Source of the DNA: Nitrospirillum sp034653275
Lineage (GTDB): Bacteria > Pseudomonadota > Alphaproteobacteria > Azospirillales > Azospirillaceae
NCBI RefSeq assembly: GCF_034653275.1
Contig: NZ_JAYEES010000001.1
Span: 1,499,994-1,563,993 of the forward strand
Length of the DNA stretch: 64,000 bases
Direction: 5' to 3'
Shown: positions 24,019 through 32,940 of the stretch, one piece after another
How the letters are laid out: each line of letters opens with the position of its first letter
How positions within the stretch are numbered: position 1 is the stretch's first letter
Translations under genes and position numbers: made by a program
The notes under the pieces: generated by a model
What the model saw: only the letters and a program-made list of their open reading frames with translations
What the model was told of the DNA's origin: nothing
Database searches by the model: none

Positions 24019-26987
24019 TCACGACCAGGGCCAAGCCGACAGCGCGCCACCGCCGTCGGCCGTTCCCGGCAGAGCCGCCAGCATGAGCAGCAACTGGTCG
24101 GCGGCACGGAGGTCGGCGGTATCCAGCCCTTCCTGGAACCCGTCACGCAGCGGCCGCAGCAGGGCCAGCGCCCGGGCCGGCTGCTGCTGGTCCATCCACA
24201 GGCGGGCGAGGTCGATCGCGGTCCGCAATTCCCATGCCTTGGCCCCCTGCCGGCGGCTCCACGCCAGCGCGTCCTCCAGCAGCGCCTCCACCTCCGCCGG
24301 ATCGCGGTCCGGCAAGGTCCGCAGGACGTCGGCCTTGACGCGCAAAAGCTCGGGCATGGTGAACAGCTCGCCATTGCCGACGCAGCGATCGATGGCGGCG
24401 TTCACCAGATCCAGCGCCTCCCCCTGTCGGCCGCTGAGCATGAGGCCCTGGGTCAGCGCCAGGCTGAAGGTGGTGGTCAGCAGCTCATACCGGGCGGCGC
24501 GCAGGCGGGCCAGGCTTTCCTCCAGCCAATCCAGCGCCTCGCCGACGCGGCCCCGCTGGATGGCCAGCTCCCCCGCAGGCCGCCGGTGGCGGCGATGTAG
24601 GGGCCCAGGGCGTTCACCTCGGCGGCGCGCGCGAAGTTGGCCAGGCTCACCTCCGCCCTGTCCAGGTCCCCCGCCCACAGGTCAACCGACAACGTCCACA
24701 GCAGCGCGATGCAGTGGGTCACCGCGTGCTCCAGCCCCGCCGCCTCGCGCACCGTGCGGGCGGCCACGGCCCGGGCCTGGTCGGCCAGGCCCAGCAGCCA
24801 CAGCGTGCGGGCCAGCGCGATGCCCGAGCGATTGCGATGATCGAAGCCGAAATAGACCGTCCACCGCCGGTCGGAGGGCATGCTCCGCCGGATGGAGAAT
24901 TCCAGTTCCTGCCGCGCGCGGGACTGGTCGCCGGCAAGGTGATGGGAAATACCGGCCAGGGAGGCCGCGATGGCCGCCGCCTCCGGCGTGTCGATCACCT
25001 CGGCCACCTTCACCGCCATGTCGGCCCAGCCATGGGCCGTCGCGTAGTCGCCGATCCTCTCATGGAAGATCTGCAGACGGCCCAGCAGGCGCAACTGGTT
25101 CCAATGGTCGCCCAGGGCGGTGGCGACGGCCAGCGCTCGGCGCAGCGCCGTTTCCGCCGCCTCGCTATTGCCGCGGGTGAACATCAGCGCCAGGCCCAGC
25201 GCCGCCTGGATCTCAATCTCCACCGCCGTGTCGCGGTGGCCATCCAGGTGTGCCACGGCCCGCGCGCACCAGTCGCGGCATTCCACCAGAAGGGACATGT
25301 TGGTGAAAACCGGCACGCTCGCCGCCGCCAGGCGGACGGCCAGCGCCACGTCGCCGTCAGGACCGAAGCTCCAGTCCAGGGCGCTGCGGATATTGCCCAA
25401 CTGGCGCGAGAAGTAATGGAAGCGATCCAGGCAGCGCCGGTCGGAAAAGGCCGGCTCCTCCAGCTTGGCGACGAGAAAGGCCGCGTGCCGCCGGGCCACG
25501 GCGTGGAAGGAGCGCGGTCCCCGGGCCAGCAGCTTTTCCCGGGCGTAGGCGCGCGTCATTTCCAGCAGGCGGTAGGTGCTGGCGTTGCCCAGCCGGTCGG
25601 GGGAGACCAGCGACTTGGTCGTCAGCTCATCCAGGGCCAAGACGGCCGCGTCGGGCGGCACCTCCTCATCCGCCACCACCTGCAGCGCGGCGTCGATGGA
25701 GAAAGGACCCAGGAAGACCGACAACCGTTCCAGGGTCAGGCGCTCCGCCTCCGGCAGAAGGTTGTAGCTCCAGTCCAACGTGGCCTGCAGGGTCTGCTGG
25801 CGTGGCAGGGCGGTGCGGCGTCCGGCCCAGGCCAGGCTGAACCGCTCCCCCAGCAGTTGGGCCGTGGCCTCCAGCCCATGGGCCGCCACCCGCACCGCCG
25901 TCAGTTCGATGGGTAGGGCCATACCGTCCAGCCGGCCGCACATGTCGGACACCAGGCGGACGGCATCGACATCGAAGCGCAGCGCGCTGTTGCCCGCCGA
26001 CGCGCGCTCCATGAACAGCGCCACCGCGGGATAGGCCAGCAGCGCGTCCAGCGACAGGCCCTCGGCCCCGGTGTCGGGATAGGCCAGAGAGCCCAGCCAA
26101 TGCACATGCTCCGCCCGCACGCGCAGGGGTTCCCGGCTGGTCGCGACGACACGGACCTGAGGGGCGGCGTCCATGAGACGCTCCACCACCCGCGACACGG
26201 CGTCCACCAAATGTTCGCAATTGTCCAGGATCAGCAGCAGGTGTTCCTGCCGGATGTGACCCAGGACGACGGCCATGGGGTCTTCGGACTGGACCAGCGC
26301 GCCCAGCGCCCCGGCGATGGCCGAGGCCAGCAGGGCCGGATCCTCCAAGGTGCCCAGGTCGACGAAGCGCACCTTGCCGGCGAACCGGGGCATCAGCATG
26401 TGCCCCACCTCCACCGCCAGGGTGGTCTTGCCCACACCGGCGGCGCCCACGATGGTGAAAAGCGGCGTCTCGGGTATGCGGCCCGTCAGCAGATGCACGT
26501 CCGCGTCGCGGCCGAAGACGCGTGGCAGGCGGGCCGGCAGGCGGCCGGCGGCCTCCATGGAGTAAAGGCCCCCGTCACGCGGCAGCGGGGCCGCGACAGG
26601 CGGCGCCTCGGCCGCCGGCGCCGCGCGCTGCAGGGTGGCGACGAAGGCGTAGCCCACCCCCACCTGGGTCGCGATGTAGCGGGCGCCGTTCTCGCCATCG
26701 CCCAGGATCTTGCGCAGGCCCGCCATGTGGAAGCGCAGGCTGCCGTCCTCCACCACCACGTCCGGCCAGACCCGCTTCAGCAGGTCACGCTTGGCCAGCA
26801 CGCGGCCGGGCTGTTCCACCAGGGCGACCAGCAGGTCGAAGGTGCGACCGCCGATCTCGACCGGGGCGCCATCGCGGGTCAGCAGGCGCTCGCCCACGGT
26901 CAGGCGGAAGGGGCCAAAGGTGACGGGGCCGTCCAGTGGCGAACCCTGCACCGGGGGAATTTGGGGAGAGGAAGACATGTCGTTCAC
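24019..26987 (-). CDS. Winged-helix/NB-ARC ATPase/TPR regulator (frameshifted near 3' end)
   Basis: A large transcriptional regulator. Residues ~20-115 are an OmpR-type winged helix (FGPFRLTVGERLLT, FDLLVALVEQPGRVLAKRDL, VGVGYAFV). An NB-ARC-type ATPase follows (P-loop GAAGVGKTTLAVEV, Walker B LLLILDNCEHLVD), then ~500 residues of TPR-like helices. The first frame stops at 24477 after nonsense residues, while a second frame continues sensibly (LAIQRGRVGEALDWLEESLA) to 24019. One extra base in the C-run 24570-24574 rejoins them to 989 residues. The GTG at 26987 or the ATG at 26978 is the start. It is divergent from an MFS gene, and the shared promoter region holds two copies of a GTTA-N6-GTGA motif, so it likely controls that transporter and the nearby hydrolase operons. 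Confidence 0.87.
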
Positions 26988-27017
26988 AAACTGCCGCCTT
27001 TTCGCAGCGCGGTCGAG

Positions 27018-27031
27018 TCACAAGCCATCGC
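27018..27031 (-). promoter_or_regulatory. GTTA-N6-GTGA-type motif, degenerate copy
   Basis: Read on the minus strand this is GCGATGGCTTGTGA, which matches 12 of 14 bases of the copy at 34281-34294. It lies about 30 bases ahead of the NB-ARC regulator gene and faces the copy at 27124, suggesting autoregulation. Confidence 0.5.
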
Positions 27032-27113
27032 CAAGGCCACGGTGGGCAGGCCCCGTTCGGAGACGCGCGGACCACAAGGACAAGTGTGTGGTGCGTTCAT
27101 CCATTCCCCGCAA

Positions 27114-27137
27114 GTTAGAGCGCGTTAGACCTTGTGA
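27114..27137 (+). promoter_or_regulatory. GTTA-N6-GTGA motif with GTTAGA direct repeat
   Basis: GTTAGACCTTGTGA at 27124-27137, six bases before the ATG of the MFS gene, preceded by a second GTTAGA exactly ten bases earlier (27114-27119). Direct repeats with ten-base spacing are the usual target of OmpR-type winged helices, the domain carried by the divergent regulator. Confidence 0.5.
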
Positions 27138-27142
27138 GACAT

Positions 27143-28453
27143 ATGAATTCGAACCGGCCGCCCCTATACAGCGAGCCCGGAACATGGTCAGTCTCAGCGA
27201 TGCGCACGAACTGGTATTGTAAATTGGGAACCAATTCCCGCCGGGTGTTCTGGACCTCGTTCGCGGGGTTCAGCCTGGATGCCATGGATGTGCAGCTGTA
27301 CGCCTTCATGCTGCCCATCCTGGTGGCCTTGTGGAATTTGACCCATGCGCAGGCCGGTCTGCTGGCCACGGTCACGCTGGTCTCTTCCGCCGCCGGTGGT
27401 TGGATCGCGGGGGCGCTGGCCGACCGGCTGGGCCGCGTCCGGCTGTTGAAGATCACCATCCTGGGCCTGGCCATCGCCACCTGCTTTTGCGGCCTGGTCG
27501 ACGGTTATGCGTCCTTCCTGGCCGCGCGGGCGTTCCAGGGGTTATGCTTCGGCAGCGAATGGACGGTGGGCGCCGTCCTGGTGGCGGAGGCCGCGGCCCC
27601 TGAGTTCCGGGGTCGCATGGTGGGGGCCGCGCAGAGCGCCTGGCCGGTGGGCTGGGGCCTGGCCGCCGCCAGCGCCACCCTGATCCCCGCGCTGCTGCCG
27701 CCGGACTGGGGATGGCGGGCGCCCTTCATGATCGGGCTGCCGCCCGCGCTTCTTGTGTTTTTTTACCGCAGGCGCCTGGGCGAGACCGAGGCCTTCCTGC
27801 AATCACGCGACGCCTTCCCGCAATCATGCGACGGGGCGGCCTGGAACGGCATCTTCTCCGCCCCGGTCCTGTCCTCCACCCTCAAGGGCTGCCTGCTGAC
27901 CACCGGCATGCACGGCGGCTATTGGGCCATCGCCACCTGGTGGCCGGCCATGCTGAAGGCGGAACGGGGGTTTTCCACCGGCACCGCCAGCCTGTATTTC
28001 GGCGCGCTGGTGGCCGGGTCCTTCCTGGGCTACGCCTTCGGCGCCTGGCTGGGCGACCGCAAGGGCCGGCGAGAGACGCTGGCCGGTTTCGCCCTGGGGG
28101 CCACCGTGCTGCTGCAGGCCTGCACGCTTTACCCCGTGCCCGACCACGCGCTGCTGCTGTTAAGCTTTCCGCTGGGCTTCTTCGCGCTGGGCATGTTCAG
28201 CGTCATCGGCGCCGTCCTGGCGGAACTGTACCCGACGGCGCTGCGCGGGTCCGGCCTGGGCTTCTGTTATAATTTCGGGCGGGGCATGGCCGGCACCACG
28301 CCCTTGCTGATCGGCGGCGGCATCCTGGGCCTGGGGCTGCGCCACGCCATCGGCCTGTACGCCACCGCCGCCTACGCCCTGGTGGTGGTGGCCGCCTTCC
28401 TGCTGCCCGAGACACGTGGGCGGGAGCTGAGGAGCATGGCGGTGGAACGCTAG
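27143..28453 (+). CDS. MFS transporter
   Basis: 436 residues and about 12 membrane helices. The loop between helices 2 and 3 carries the MFS motif GALADRLGRVRLLK, and helix 1 has FAGFSLDAMDVQLYAFMLPI, the D-x-x-D pattern seen in aromatic-acid, sialate and sugar proton symporters of this superfamily. It moves a small organic anion or sugar across the inner membrane; the substrate is unknown. The ATG at 27143 is taken; a later ATG at 27200 would match the usual start of the first helix and is a good alternative. The gene is divergent from the NB-ARC regulator and convergent with the NTF2-like gene of the hydrolase cluster. Confidence 0.88.
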   Translation: MNSNRPPLYSEPGTWSVSAMRTNWYCKLGTNSRRVFWTSFAGFSLDAMDVQLYAFMLPILVALWNLTHAQAGLLATVTLVSSAAGGWIAGALADRLGRVRLLKITILGLAIATCFCGLVDGYASFLAARAFQGLCFGSEWTVGAVLVAEAAAPEFRGRMVGAAQSAWPVGWGLAAASATLIPALLPPDWGWRAPFMIGLPPALLVFFYRRRLGETEAFLQSRDAFPQSCDGAAWNGIFSAPVLSSTLKGCLLTTGMHGGYWAIATWWPAMLKAERGFSTGTASLYFGALVAGSFLGYAFGAWLGDRKGRRETLAGFALGATVLLQACTLYPVPDHALLLLSFPLGFFALGMFSVIGAVLAELYPTALRGSGLGFCYNFGRGMAGTTPLLIGGGILGLGLRHAIGLYATAAYALVVVAAFLLPETRGRELRSMAVER

Positions 28454-28471
28454 GACGGCAGGTCCGGAGGC

Positions 28472-28936
28472 TTACAGCCCCAGTTCGGACAGCGAGGCGT
28501 GGTCGGCGGGCCGGGCACCCAGGCGCCAGCGCAGCATGCGTTCGTGTTCCTGGATCGGGTGCTCGTTCACGCTGGTCAGGCGGCGGCAGATCAGGCCGGT
28601 TTCGTCATATTGCCACGCCTCGTTGCCGTAGGCGCGGAACCAGGTGCCGCTGTCGTTGCGGAACTCGCTGGCGAAGCGGACGGCGACGCGGGCGCCATGC
28701 GAGGCCCACAGTTCCTTGATGGTCCGCATCTCGATCTCGCGTCGCCATTTTCGGGTGATGAAGGTCCGGATCTGCTCCCGCCCCCACAGGAAGTCGGCGC
28801 GGCTGCGCCAGTGGCAGTCTATGCGGTGGCTGAGGACCACGGCGTCGAGATCGCGCAGGTTCCAGCCATCCTCCGCCGCCCGCACCCGGTCGATCCATGT
28901 GGGGTCCAGGGCCGACGCCGCATTATGCGTGGTCAT
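28472..28936 (-). CDS. NTF2-like protein (DUF1348 type)
   Basis: 154 residues with the cone fold of the SnoaL/NTF2 superfamily: RVRAAEDGWNLRDLDAVV, DCHWRSRADFLWGREQIRTF, and a beta-rich end (VAVRFASEFRNDSGTWFRAYGN written in part). The family DUF1348 is common but lacks a defined reaction; members bind small molecules in a hydrophobic pocket and some act as isomerases or dehydratases. It is the last gene of the run that starts with the epoxide-hydrolase-like gene at 30558, with a 32-base gap to the cytochrome gene, so a role in the same detoxification or catabolic route is likely. Confidence 0.85.
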   Translation of the reverse strand: MTTHNAASALDPTWIDRVRAAEDGWNLRDLDAVVLSHRIDCHWRSRADFLWGREQIRTFITRKWRREIEMRTIKELWASHGARVAVRFASEFRNDSGTWFRAYGNEAWQYDETGLICRRLTSVNEHPIQEHERMLRWRLGARPADHASLSELGL

Positions 28937-28968
28937 GAGCTGTCCTTAAATTCGAGGGCGCGGCCGGA

Positions 28969-29481
28969 TCAGGGCGCGTACCGGGTGAAGACATAGTCCC
29001 GGTCGGCCACCAGCGCCTGGTGGCACCCCCAGCAGGTCTCATGCTGGGCCTGGTCGGCCGGCTTGCCGTTGACGAAGCGGCCGAAACCCCAGCCGCCGGT
29101 GGCGGCGTAGCGCTTGCTGTCCTTGACCATGATTTGCACCGTGGTCGCCGCCCCGGGGACGGAGGCGGTGGCGAATTCCGGCGACTGGGTATGCTTCCAC
29201 GCCAGCTTCACCAGGATGGTGCCGTCCGGAAACGGCAGGGTCCCCGCCTGGTAGGCCTTGATGGCCGTGGTGTTGCCCACGATGGCGCGCAGCTCATCCA
29301 ACGGCGCCGCCTCCTGCGCCGGCGCCACCAGTTGCCAGGCGCGATATCCCTCGGGGATGGTCACGCCGTAGATGGGGGATGCGGCCTTGGGCTGGGTCGC
29401 GGTGTCGGACGCCATCGCCGGCACCAGCGCCGTGGCGACCGAGGCGCCGGCCGCCAGTAGCGCGCTTGTGAACAGTCGCAT
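28969..29481 (-). CDS. Periplasmic cytochrome P460-family protein
   Basis: 170 residues. A signal peptide (MRLFTSALLAAGASVATAL, cleavage after AMA) sends it to the periplasm. The single c-type haem motif CWGCH lies near the C terminus, as usual in cytochrome P460, and IPEGYRAWQLVAPA at the start of the mature part is typical of that family. P460 proteins oxidise hydroxylamine or act as electron carriers; whether the lysine cross-link of true P460 is present cannot be seen. It lies 9 bases behind the epoxide-hydrolase-like gene, in one operon. Confidence 0.87.
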   Translation of the reverse strand: MRLFTSALLAAGASVATALVPAMASDTATQPKAASPIYGVTIPEGYRAWQLVAPAQEAAPLDELRAIVGNTTAIKAYQAGTLPFPDGTILVKLAWKHTQSPEFATASVPGAATTVQIMVKDSKRYAATGGWGFGRFVNGKPADQAQHETCWGCHQALVADRDYVFTRYAP

Positions 29482-29490
29482 GACGCCCCC

Positions 29491-30558
29491 TTACATCCTG
29501 TCGGCGTCGATGACGGCGCGGACGAAGTCATCGGGCGCCTCCTGCGGCAGGTTGTGGCCGATGCCGCCGGTCACCAGGCGATGGGCGTACTTGCCGGTGA
29601 ACTTCTTGGCGTAGGCCGCAGGCTCCGGATGCGGGGCGCCGTTGGCGTCGCCTTCCATGGTGATGGTGGGGACGCCGATGGCCGGCGCCTGGGCCAGCCG
29701 CTTCTCCAGCTCGTCGAACTGCGCCTCGCCCTCCGCCAGACCCAGGCGCCAACGGTAGTTGTGGACGACGATGCCGACATGGTCGGGGTTGTCGAACGAC
29801 GCGGCCGAGCGGTCGAAGGTGGCGTCGTCGAAGCCCCACTTCGGCGACGCCAGGCGCCAGATCAGCTTGGAAAATTCATGGGTGTTGGCGGCATAGCCGG
29901 CCCGGCCGCGTTCGGTGGCGAAATAGAACTGGTACCACCACTGCAGCTCCGCCGCCGGCGGCAACGGGGCCTTGCCCGCCGCCTGACTGCCGATGAGATA
30001 GCCGCTGACCGACACCATGGCCCGGCACCGCTCCGGCCACAGGGCGGCCAGGATGTTGACCGTGCGGGCCCCCCAATCGAAACCGGCGACCACCGCCTGG
30101 CGGATGTTCAGCGCGTCCATGAAGGCGATGGCGTCCACGGCCAGGGCCGCCTGCTCGCCATTGCGCATCGCGTTGGGATCGCGCAGGCGCGTCGTTCCAT
30201 AGCCCCGCAGGTGGGGCACGATCACGCGATAGCCGGCGGCGGCCAGCTTGGGCGCCACCTCGGCGAAGGCATGGATGTCATAGGGCCAGCCGTGGAACAG
30301 CAGCACCGGCTTGCCGTCGGCGGGCCCAATGTCGGCATAGCCCACGGTCAGGGGCCCGGCGTCGATCCGCTTCAGCGACGCGAAGGGATCGGCCCCGCCG
30401 CCTGCCGGCTTGGCCGCGGCCGGGGTGGTCGCCGCGCGGGCGGGCTCGGCTGTCCCCAGGGTGGCGCCGAAGGTGGCGGCCACGGCCGCCGCGGCGCTGG
30501 CGCCCAGCAGCTGACGCCGCCGCTGGTCGATCTTGTCGAAGGGGTTCGTGAGGTTCAT
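29491..30558 (-). CDS. Tat-exported epoxide-hydrolase-like alpha/beta hydrolase
   Basis: 355 residues. The N terminus has a twin-arginine signal (DQRRRQLLGASAAAA), so it is exported folded. The hydrolase domain shows LLFHGWPYDIHAF (oxyanion region), the nucleophile elbow AGFDWGA with an aspartate nucleophile, and a late His (GIGHNLPQE). Asp instead of Ser at the elbow marks epoxide hydrolases and haloalkane dehalogenases. The ATG at 30558 is preferred over a GTG two codons upstream. It opens the operon with cytochrome P460 and the NTF2-like gene and has a GTTA-N6-GTGA motif about 95 bases upstream. Confidence 0.88.
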   Translation of the reverse strand: MNLTNPFDKIDQRRRQLLGASAAAAVAATFGATLGTAEPARAATTPAAAKPAGGGADPFASLKRIDAGPLTVGYADIGPADGKPVLLFHGWPYDIHAFAEVAPKLAAAGYRVIVPHLRGYGTTRLRDPNAMRNGEQAALAVDAIAFMDALNIRQAVVAGFDWGARTVNILAALWPERCRAMVSVSGYLIGSQAAGKAPLPPAAELQWWYQFYFATERGRAGYAANTHEFSKLIWRLASPKWGFDDATFDRSAASFDNPDHVGIVVHNYRWRLGLAEGEAQFDELEKRLAQAPAIGVPTITMEGDANGAPHPEPAAYAKKFTGKYAHRLVTGGIGHNLPQEAPDDFVRAVIDADRM

Positions 30559-30652
30559 GACCAATCACCTTTGATCCGGCGGGGGGCGTCCCGTCCCACC
30601 CGCGTTGCGTTTTCGTCAGGGTTCAGGATAGCGATCGGTGCCGGGCAGGCCC

Positions 30653-30666
30653 GTTATGCGTCGTGA
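30653..30666 (+). promoter_or_regulatory. GTTA-N6-GTGA motif
   Basis: GTTATGCGTCGTGA, five bases beyond the stop of the aldehyde dehydrogenase gene and upstream of the epoxide-hydrolase operon. Same spacing as the copies at 27124 and 34281. Confidence 0.45.
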
Positions 30667-30670
30667 GACC

Positions 30671-32098
30671 TTATGAGCGTGTCGCGCCGATGACGGCTTT
30701 CAGCTCCAGATGCGCCTCGATGCCGAAGACGCCGTATTCCCGCCCCACGCCGGACTGCTTGAAGCCGCCGAAGGGGGCCAGGGGCTCATGGGTCAGGCCG
30801 TTGATCGCGACCCGGCCGGCGTCGATGCGGTCGGCGATGGCCCGCGCCCGCCCCATGTCCTGGCCGATGACATAGGCGTGCAAGCCGTAGGGCGTGTCGT
30901 TGGCGATGGCCACGGCGTGGTCGTCATCGTCATAGGCGATGACGCACAGCACGGGGCCGAAGATTTCCTCCCGCGCGATGGTCATGTCGTTGGTCACGTC
31001 GGCGAAGATGGTGGGTTGGACGAAATAGCCGCGCGTGAAGCCTTCCGGCCGGCCGGGGCCGCCGGTGACAAGCCGCGCCCCCTCCTCCAGCCCCTTGCGG
31101 ATATAGGCCTGGACGCGGTCGTATTGGCGATGGTTCACCAGGGGACCCAGGATGGTGCGGGCGATCCGTGGGTCGCCGGGCACCACGTCCCGGACCGCCA
31201 CCCGCAGCGCCTCGCAAAAGGCGTCCACCCGGGCGCCGGGCACCAGGATGCGGGTGCCGGCGATGCAGGCCTGGCCATTGTTGGCGAAGCCGATGGACAG
31301 GGCCAGCGCCGCCGCCTTGGCCAGGTCGGCGTCGTCCATGACGATGGTGGGTGATTTGCCGCCCAATTCCAGGGTCACCCGGGCCATGCGCTCCGCCGCC
31401 GTGCGCAGGATGGATTTGCCCACGGGCGTGGATCCGGTGAAGGAGATCTTGCGGACCTCCGGATGGGCGGCCAAGGCCTGGCCCGCCACCACGCCCCGGC
31501 CATTGACGACGTTGATGACGCCGGCCGGTGCGCCGGCCGCGTGTAGGCATTCGGTGAACAGCCGCACCTGCCAGGCGCTGTACTCGCTGGGCTTGACCAC
31601 CACCGGGCAGCCGGCGGCCAGCGCCCCCGCCATCTTCACGCTGATGGCGTTGTAGACGCTGTTCCAGGGCACGATGTGCGCGGCCACGCCCACCGCCTGG
31701 GCCACCACATCCACCTCATTGATGCGGCGGGTGAAGGCGTAGTCCTCCAGCAGCGTGGCGGCGGCCAGGAAGTTGTTGGCCGCCAGCCCGGCGCGCCAGC
31801 GCGCCTGCTCGATGGGCCCGCCATATTCCAGGATGGTGGCCTCGGTCAGGTCGTCGACGCGGCGGCGCACCGCCTCCGCCAAGGCGTTCAGCAGGTCGAT
31901 GCGTTCCTGCCGGCCGCTGCGGGACCAGCTGGGGAAGGCCCCGGCGGCGCTGGCCACCGCCCGCCGGGTATCCTCCTCGTCCGCCAGGACCAGAACGCCC
32001 ATGGGCGCTTCGGTCGTGGGGTTGAGCAACAGCAGTTCCTCGCGGCCATGGGCCGGCTGGAACGCGCCGCCGATGTAGACGGTGTCGATGCGGTACAT
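30671..32098 (-). CDS. NAD(P)-dependent aldehyde dehydrogenase
   Basis: 475 residues, the usual length of the ALDH superfamily. It oxidises an aldehyde to the acid in the cytoplasm. The catalytic pair is visible: general base Glu in TLELGGKSPTIVMDDADL and the nucleophile Cys in NNGQACIAGTRIL; the cofactor block is IVPWNSVYNAISVKMAGAL (normally PWNFP/Y), and the C-terminal EEIFGPVL motif is intact. The substrate is not defined by sequence. It lies in the same run as the alpha/beta hydrolases, 21 bases behind one of them, and may oxidise aldehydes made from epoxide or diol products. Confidence 0.92.
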   Translation of the reverse strand: MYRIDTVYIGGAFQPAHGREELLLLNPTTEAPMGVLVLADEEDTRRAVASAAGAFPSWSRSGRQERIDLLNALAEAVRRRVDDLTEATILEYGGPIEQARWRAGLAANNFLAAATLLEDYAFTRRINEVDVVAQAVGVAAHIVPWNSVYNAISVKMAGALAAGCPVVVKPSEYSAWQVRLFTECLHAAGAPAGVINVVNGRGVVAGQALAAHPEVRKISFTGSTPVGKSILRTAAERMARVTLELGGKSPTIVMDDADLAKAAALALSIGFANNGQACIAGTRILVPGARVDAFCEALRVAVRDVVPGDPRIARTILGPLVNHRQYDRVQAYIRKGLEEGARLVTGGPGRPEGFTRGYFVQPTIFADVTNDMTIAREEIFGPVLCVIAYDDDDHAVAIANDTPYGLHAYVIGQDMGRARAIADRIDAGRVAINGLTHEPLAPFGGFKQSGVGREYGVFGIEAHLELKAVIGATRS

Positions 32099-32119
32099 GG
32101 GCCTTCCCCTTTCCTGCGA

Positions 32120-32911
32120 TCAGGGCGCCGGACTGGCGGCGGCCTTCTCGATCAGGGCGGCGACGGCGTCGGGATGCGACACCATCACGACATGCGACCC
32201 GCCCTTGACCACCACCGTGCCGTGCGAATGCGCCCGTTCCGCCATGAAGGCCAGGGCCTGCGGCGGGATGTTCTTGTCCTTGTCGCCATAGACGAACCAG
32301 GACGGGACGTGCCGCCAGGCGCCCTCGCCCGACGCCTCGCCCAGCGCCGCCTGGGCGATGGGCCGTTGCGTCGCGGCCATCAGCTTGGCCTCCGCCGCCG
32401 GCACGTCGGCGGCGAACTGGTCGGGAAACCGTTCCTGCTGGATGTAGAGGTCCTTGCCGCCATCCGACAGCGTCACGGCCGGGGCCAGGGTGGGGGCCAG
32501 CGTGCTGCCGGGGAACTTGCCGCTGAGGCCGGCCGCCGTCTCCCCCGCTTCGGGCGCGAAGGCGGCGACGAACACCAGGGACTGCACGTTGGCCTCGCCG
32601 TTGGCGGCTTCGCTGATGACGGAGCCACCGTAGGAATGGCCGACCAGCACCACCGATCCCGGGATGCTGGCCACCACGTCGGCCACGGCGGCGGCGTCGC
32701 TTTTCACGCCGCGCAAGGGGTTGGCGGCGGCCACCACCGGATAGCCGTCCTTTTCCAGGATGCGGATGACGCCGTTCCAGCTGGACGCGTCGGCAAAGGC
32801 GCCGTGCACCAGGACGATGGTGGGCTTCGCGGGTTTGGCGGCCGTCTCGGCGGCGGCGGCGCCGGCCGTCAGCAACGCCACCGCGGCGGCGGCGGTGAAG
32901 AGCTTCTTCAT
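32120..32911 (-). CDS. Exported alpha/beta hydrolase (Ser nucleophile)
   Basis: 263 residues. The ATG at 32911 (MKKLFTAAAAVALLTAGAAA) is chosen because AAGGA sits seven bases ahead; the signal peptide indicates export to the periplasm. The domain shows IVLVHGAFADASSWNGVI, the elbow LVGHSYGGSVI with Ser as nucleophile, the acid in WFVYGDKDKNIPP and His in GGSHVVMVSHP. The type resembles small AB-hydrolase_6 esterases/chloroperoxidase-like proteins. It lies between the EHN-type epoxide hydrolase gene and the aldehyde dehydrogenase gene in one operon. Confidence 0.88.
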   Translation of the reverse strand: MKKLFTAAAAVALLTAGAAAAETAAKPAKPTIVLVHGAFADASSWNGVIRILEKDGYPVVAAANPLRGVKSDAAAVADVVASIPGSVVLVGHSYGGSVISEAANGEANVQSLVFVAAFAPEAGETAAGLSGKFPGSTLAPTLAPAVTLSDGGKDLYIQQERFPDQFAADVPAAEAKLMAATQRPIAQAALGEASGEGAWRHVPSWFVYGDKDKNIPPQALAFMAERAHSHGTVVVKGGSHVVMVSHPDAVAALIEKAAASPAP

Positions 32912-32940
32912 GATCATTTCCTTGAAAGGGAGAGGGTCGG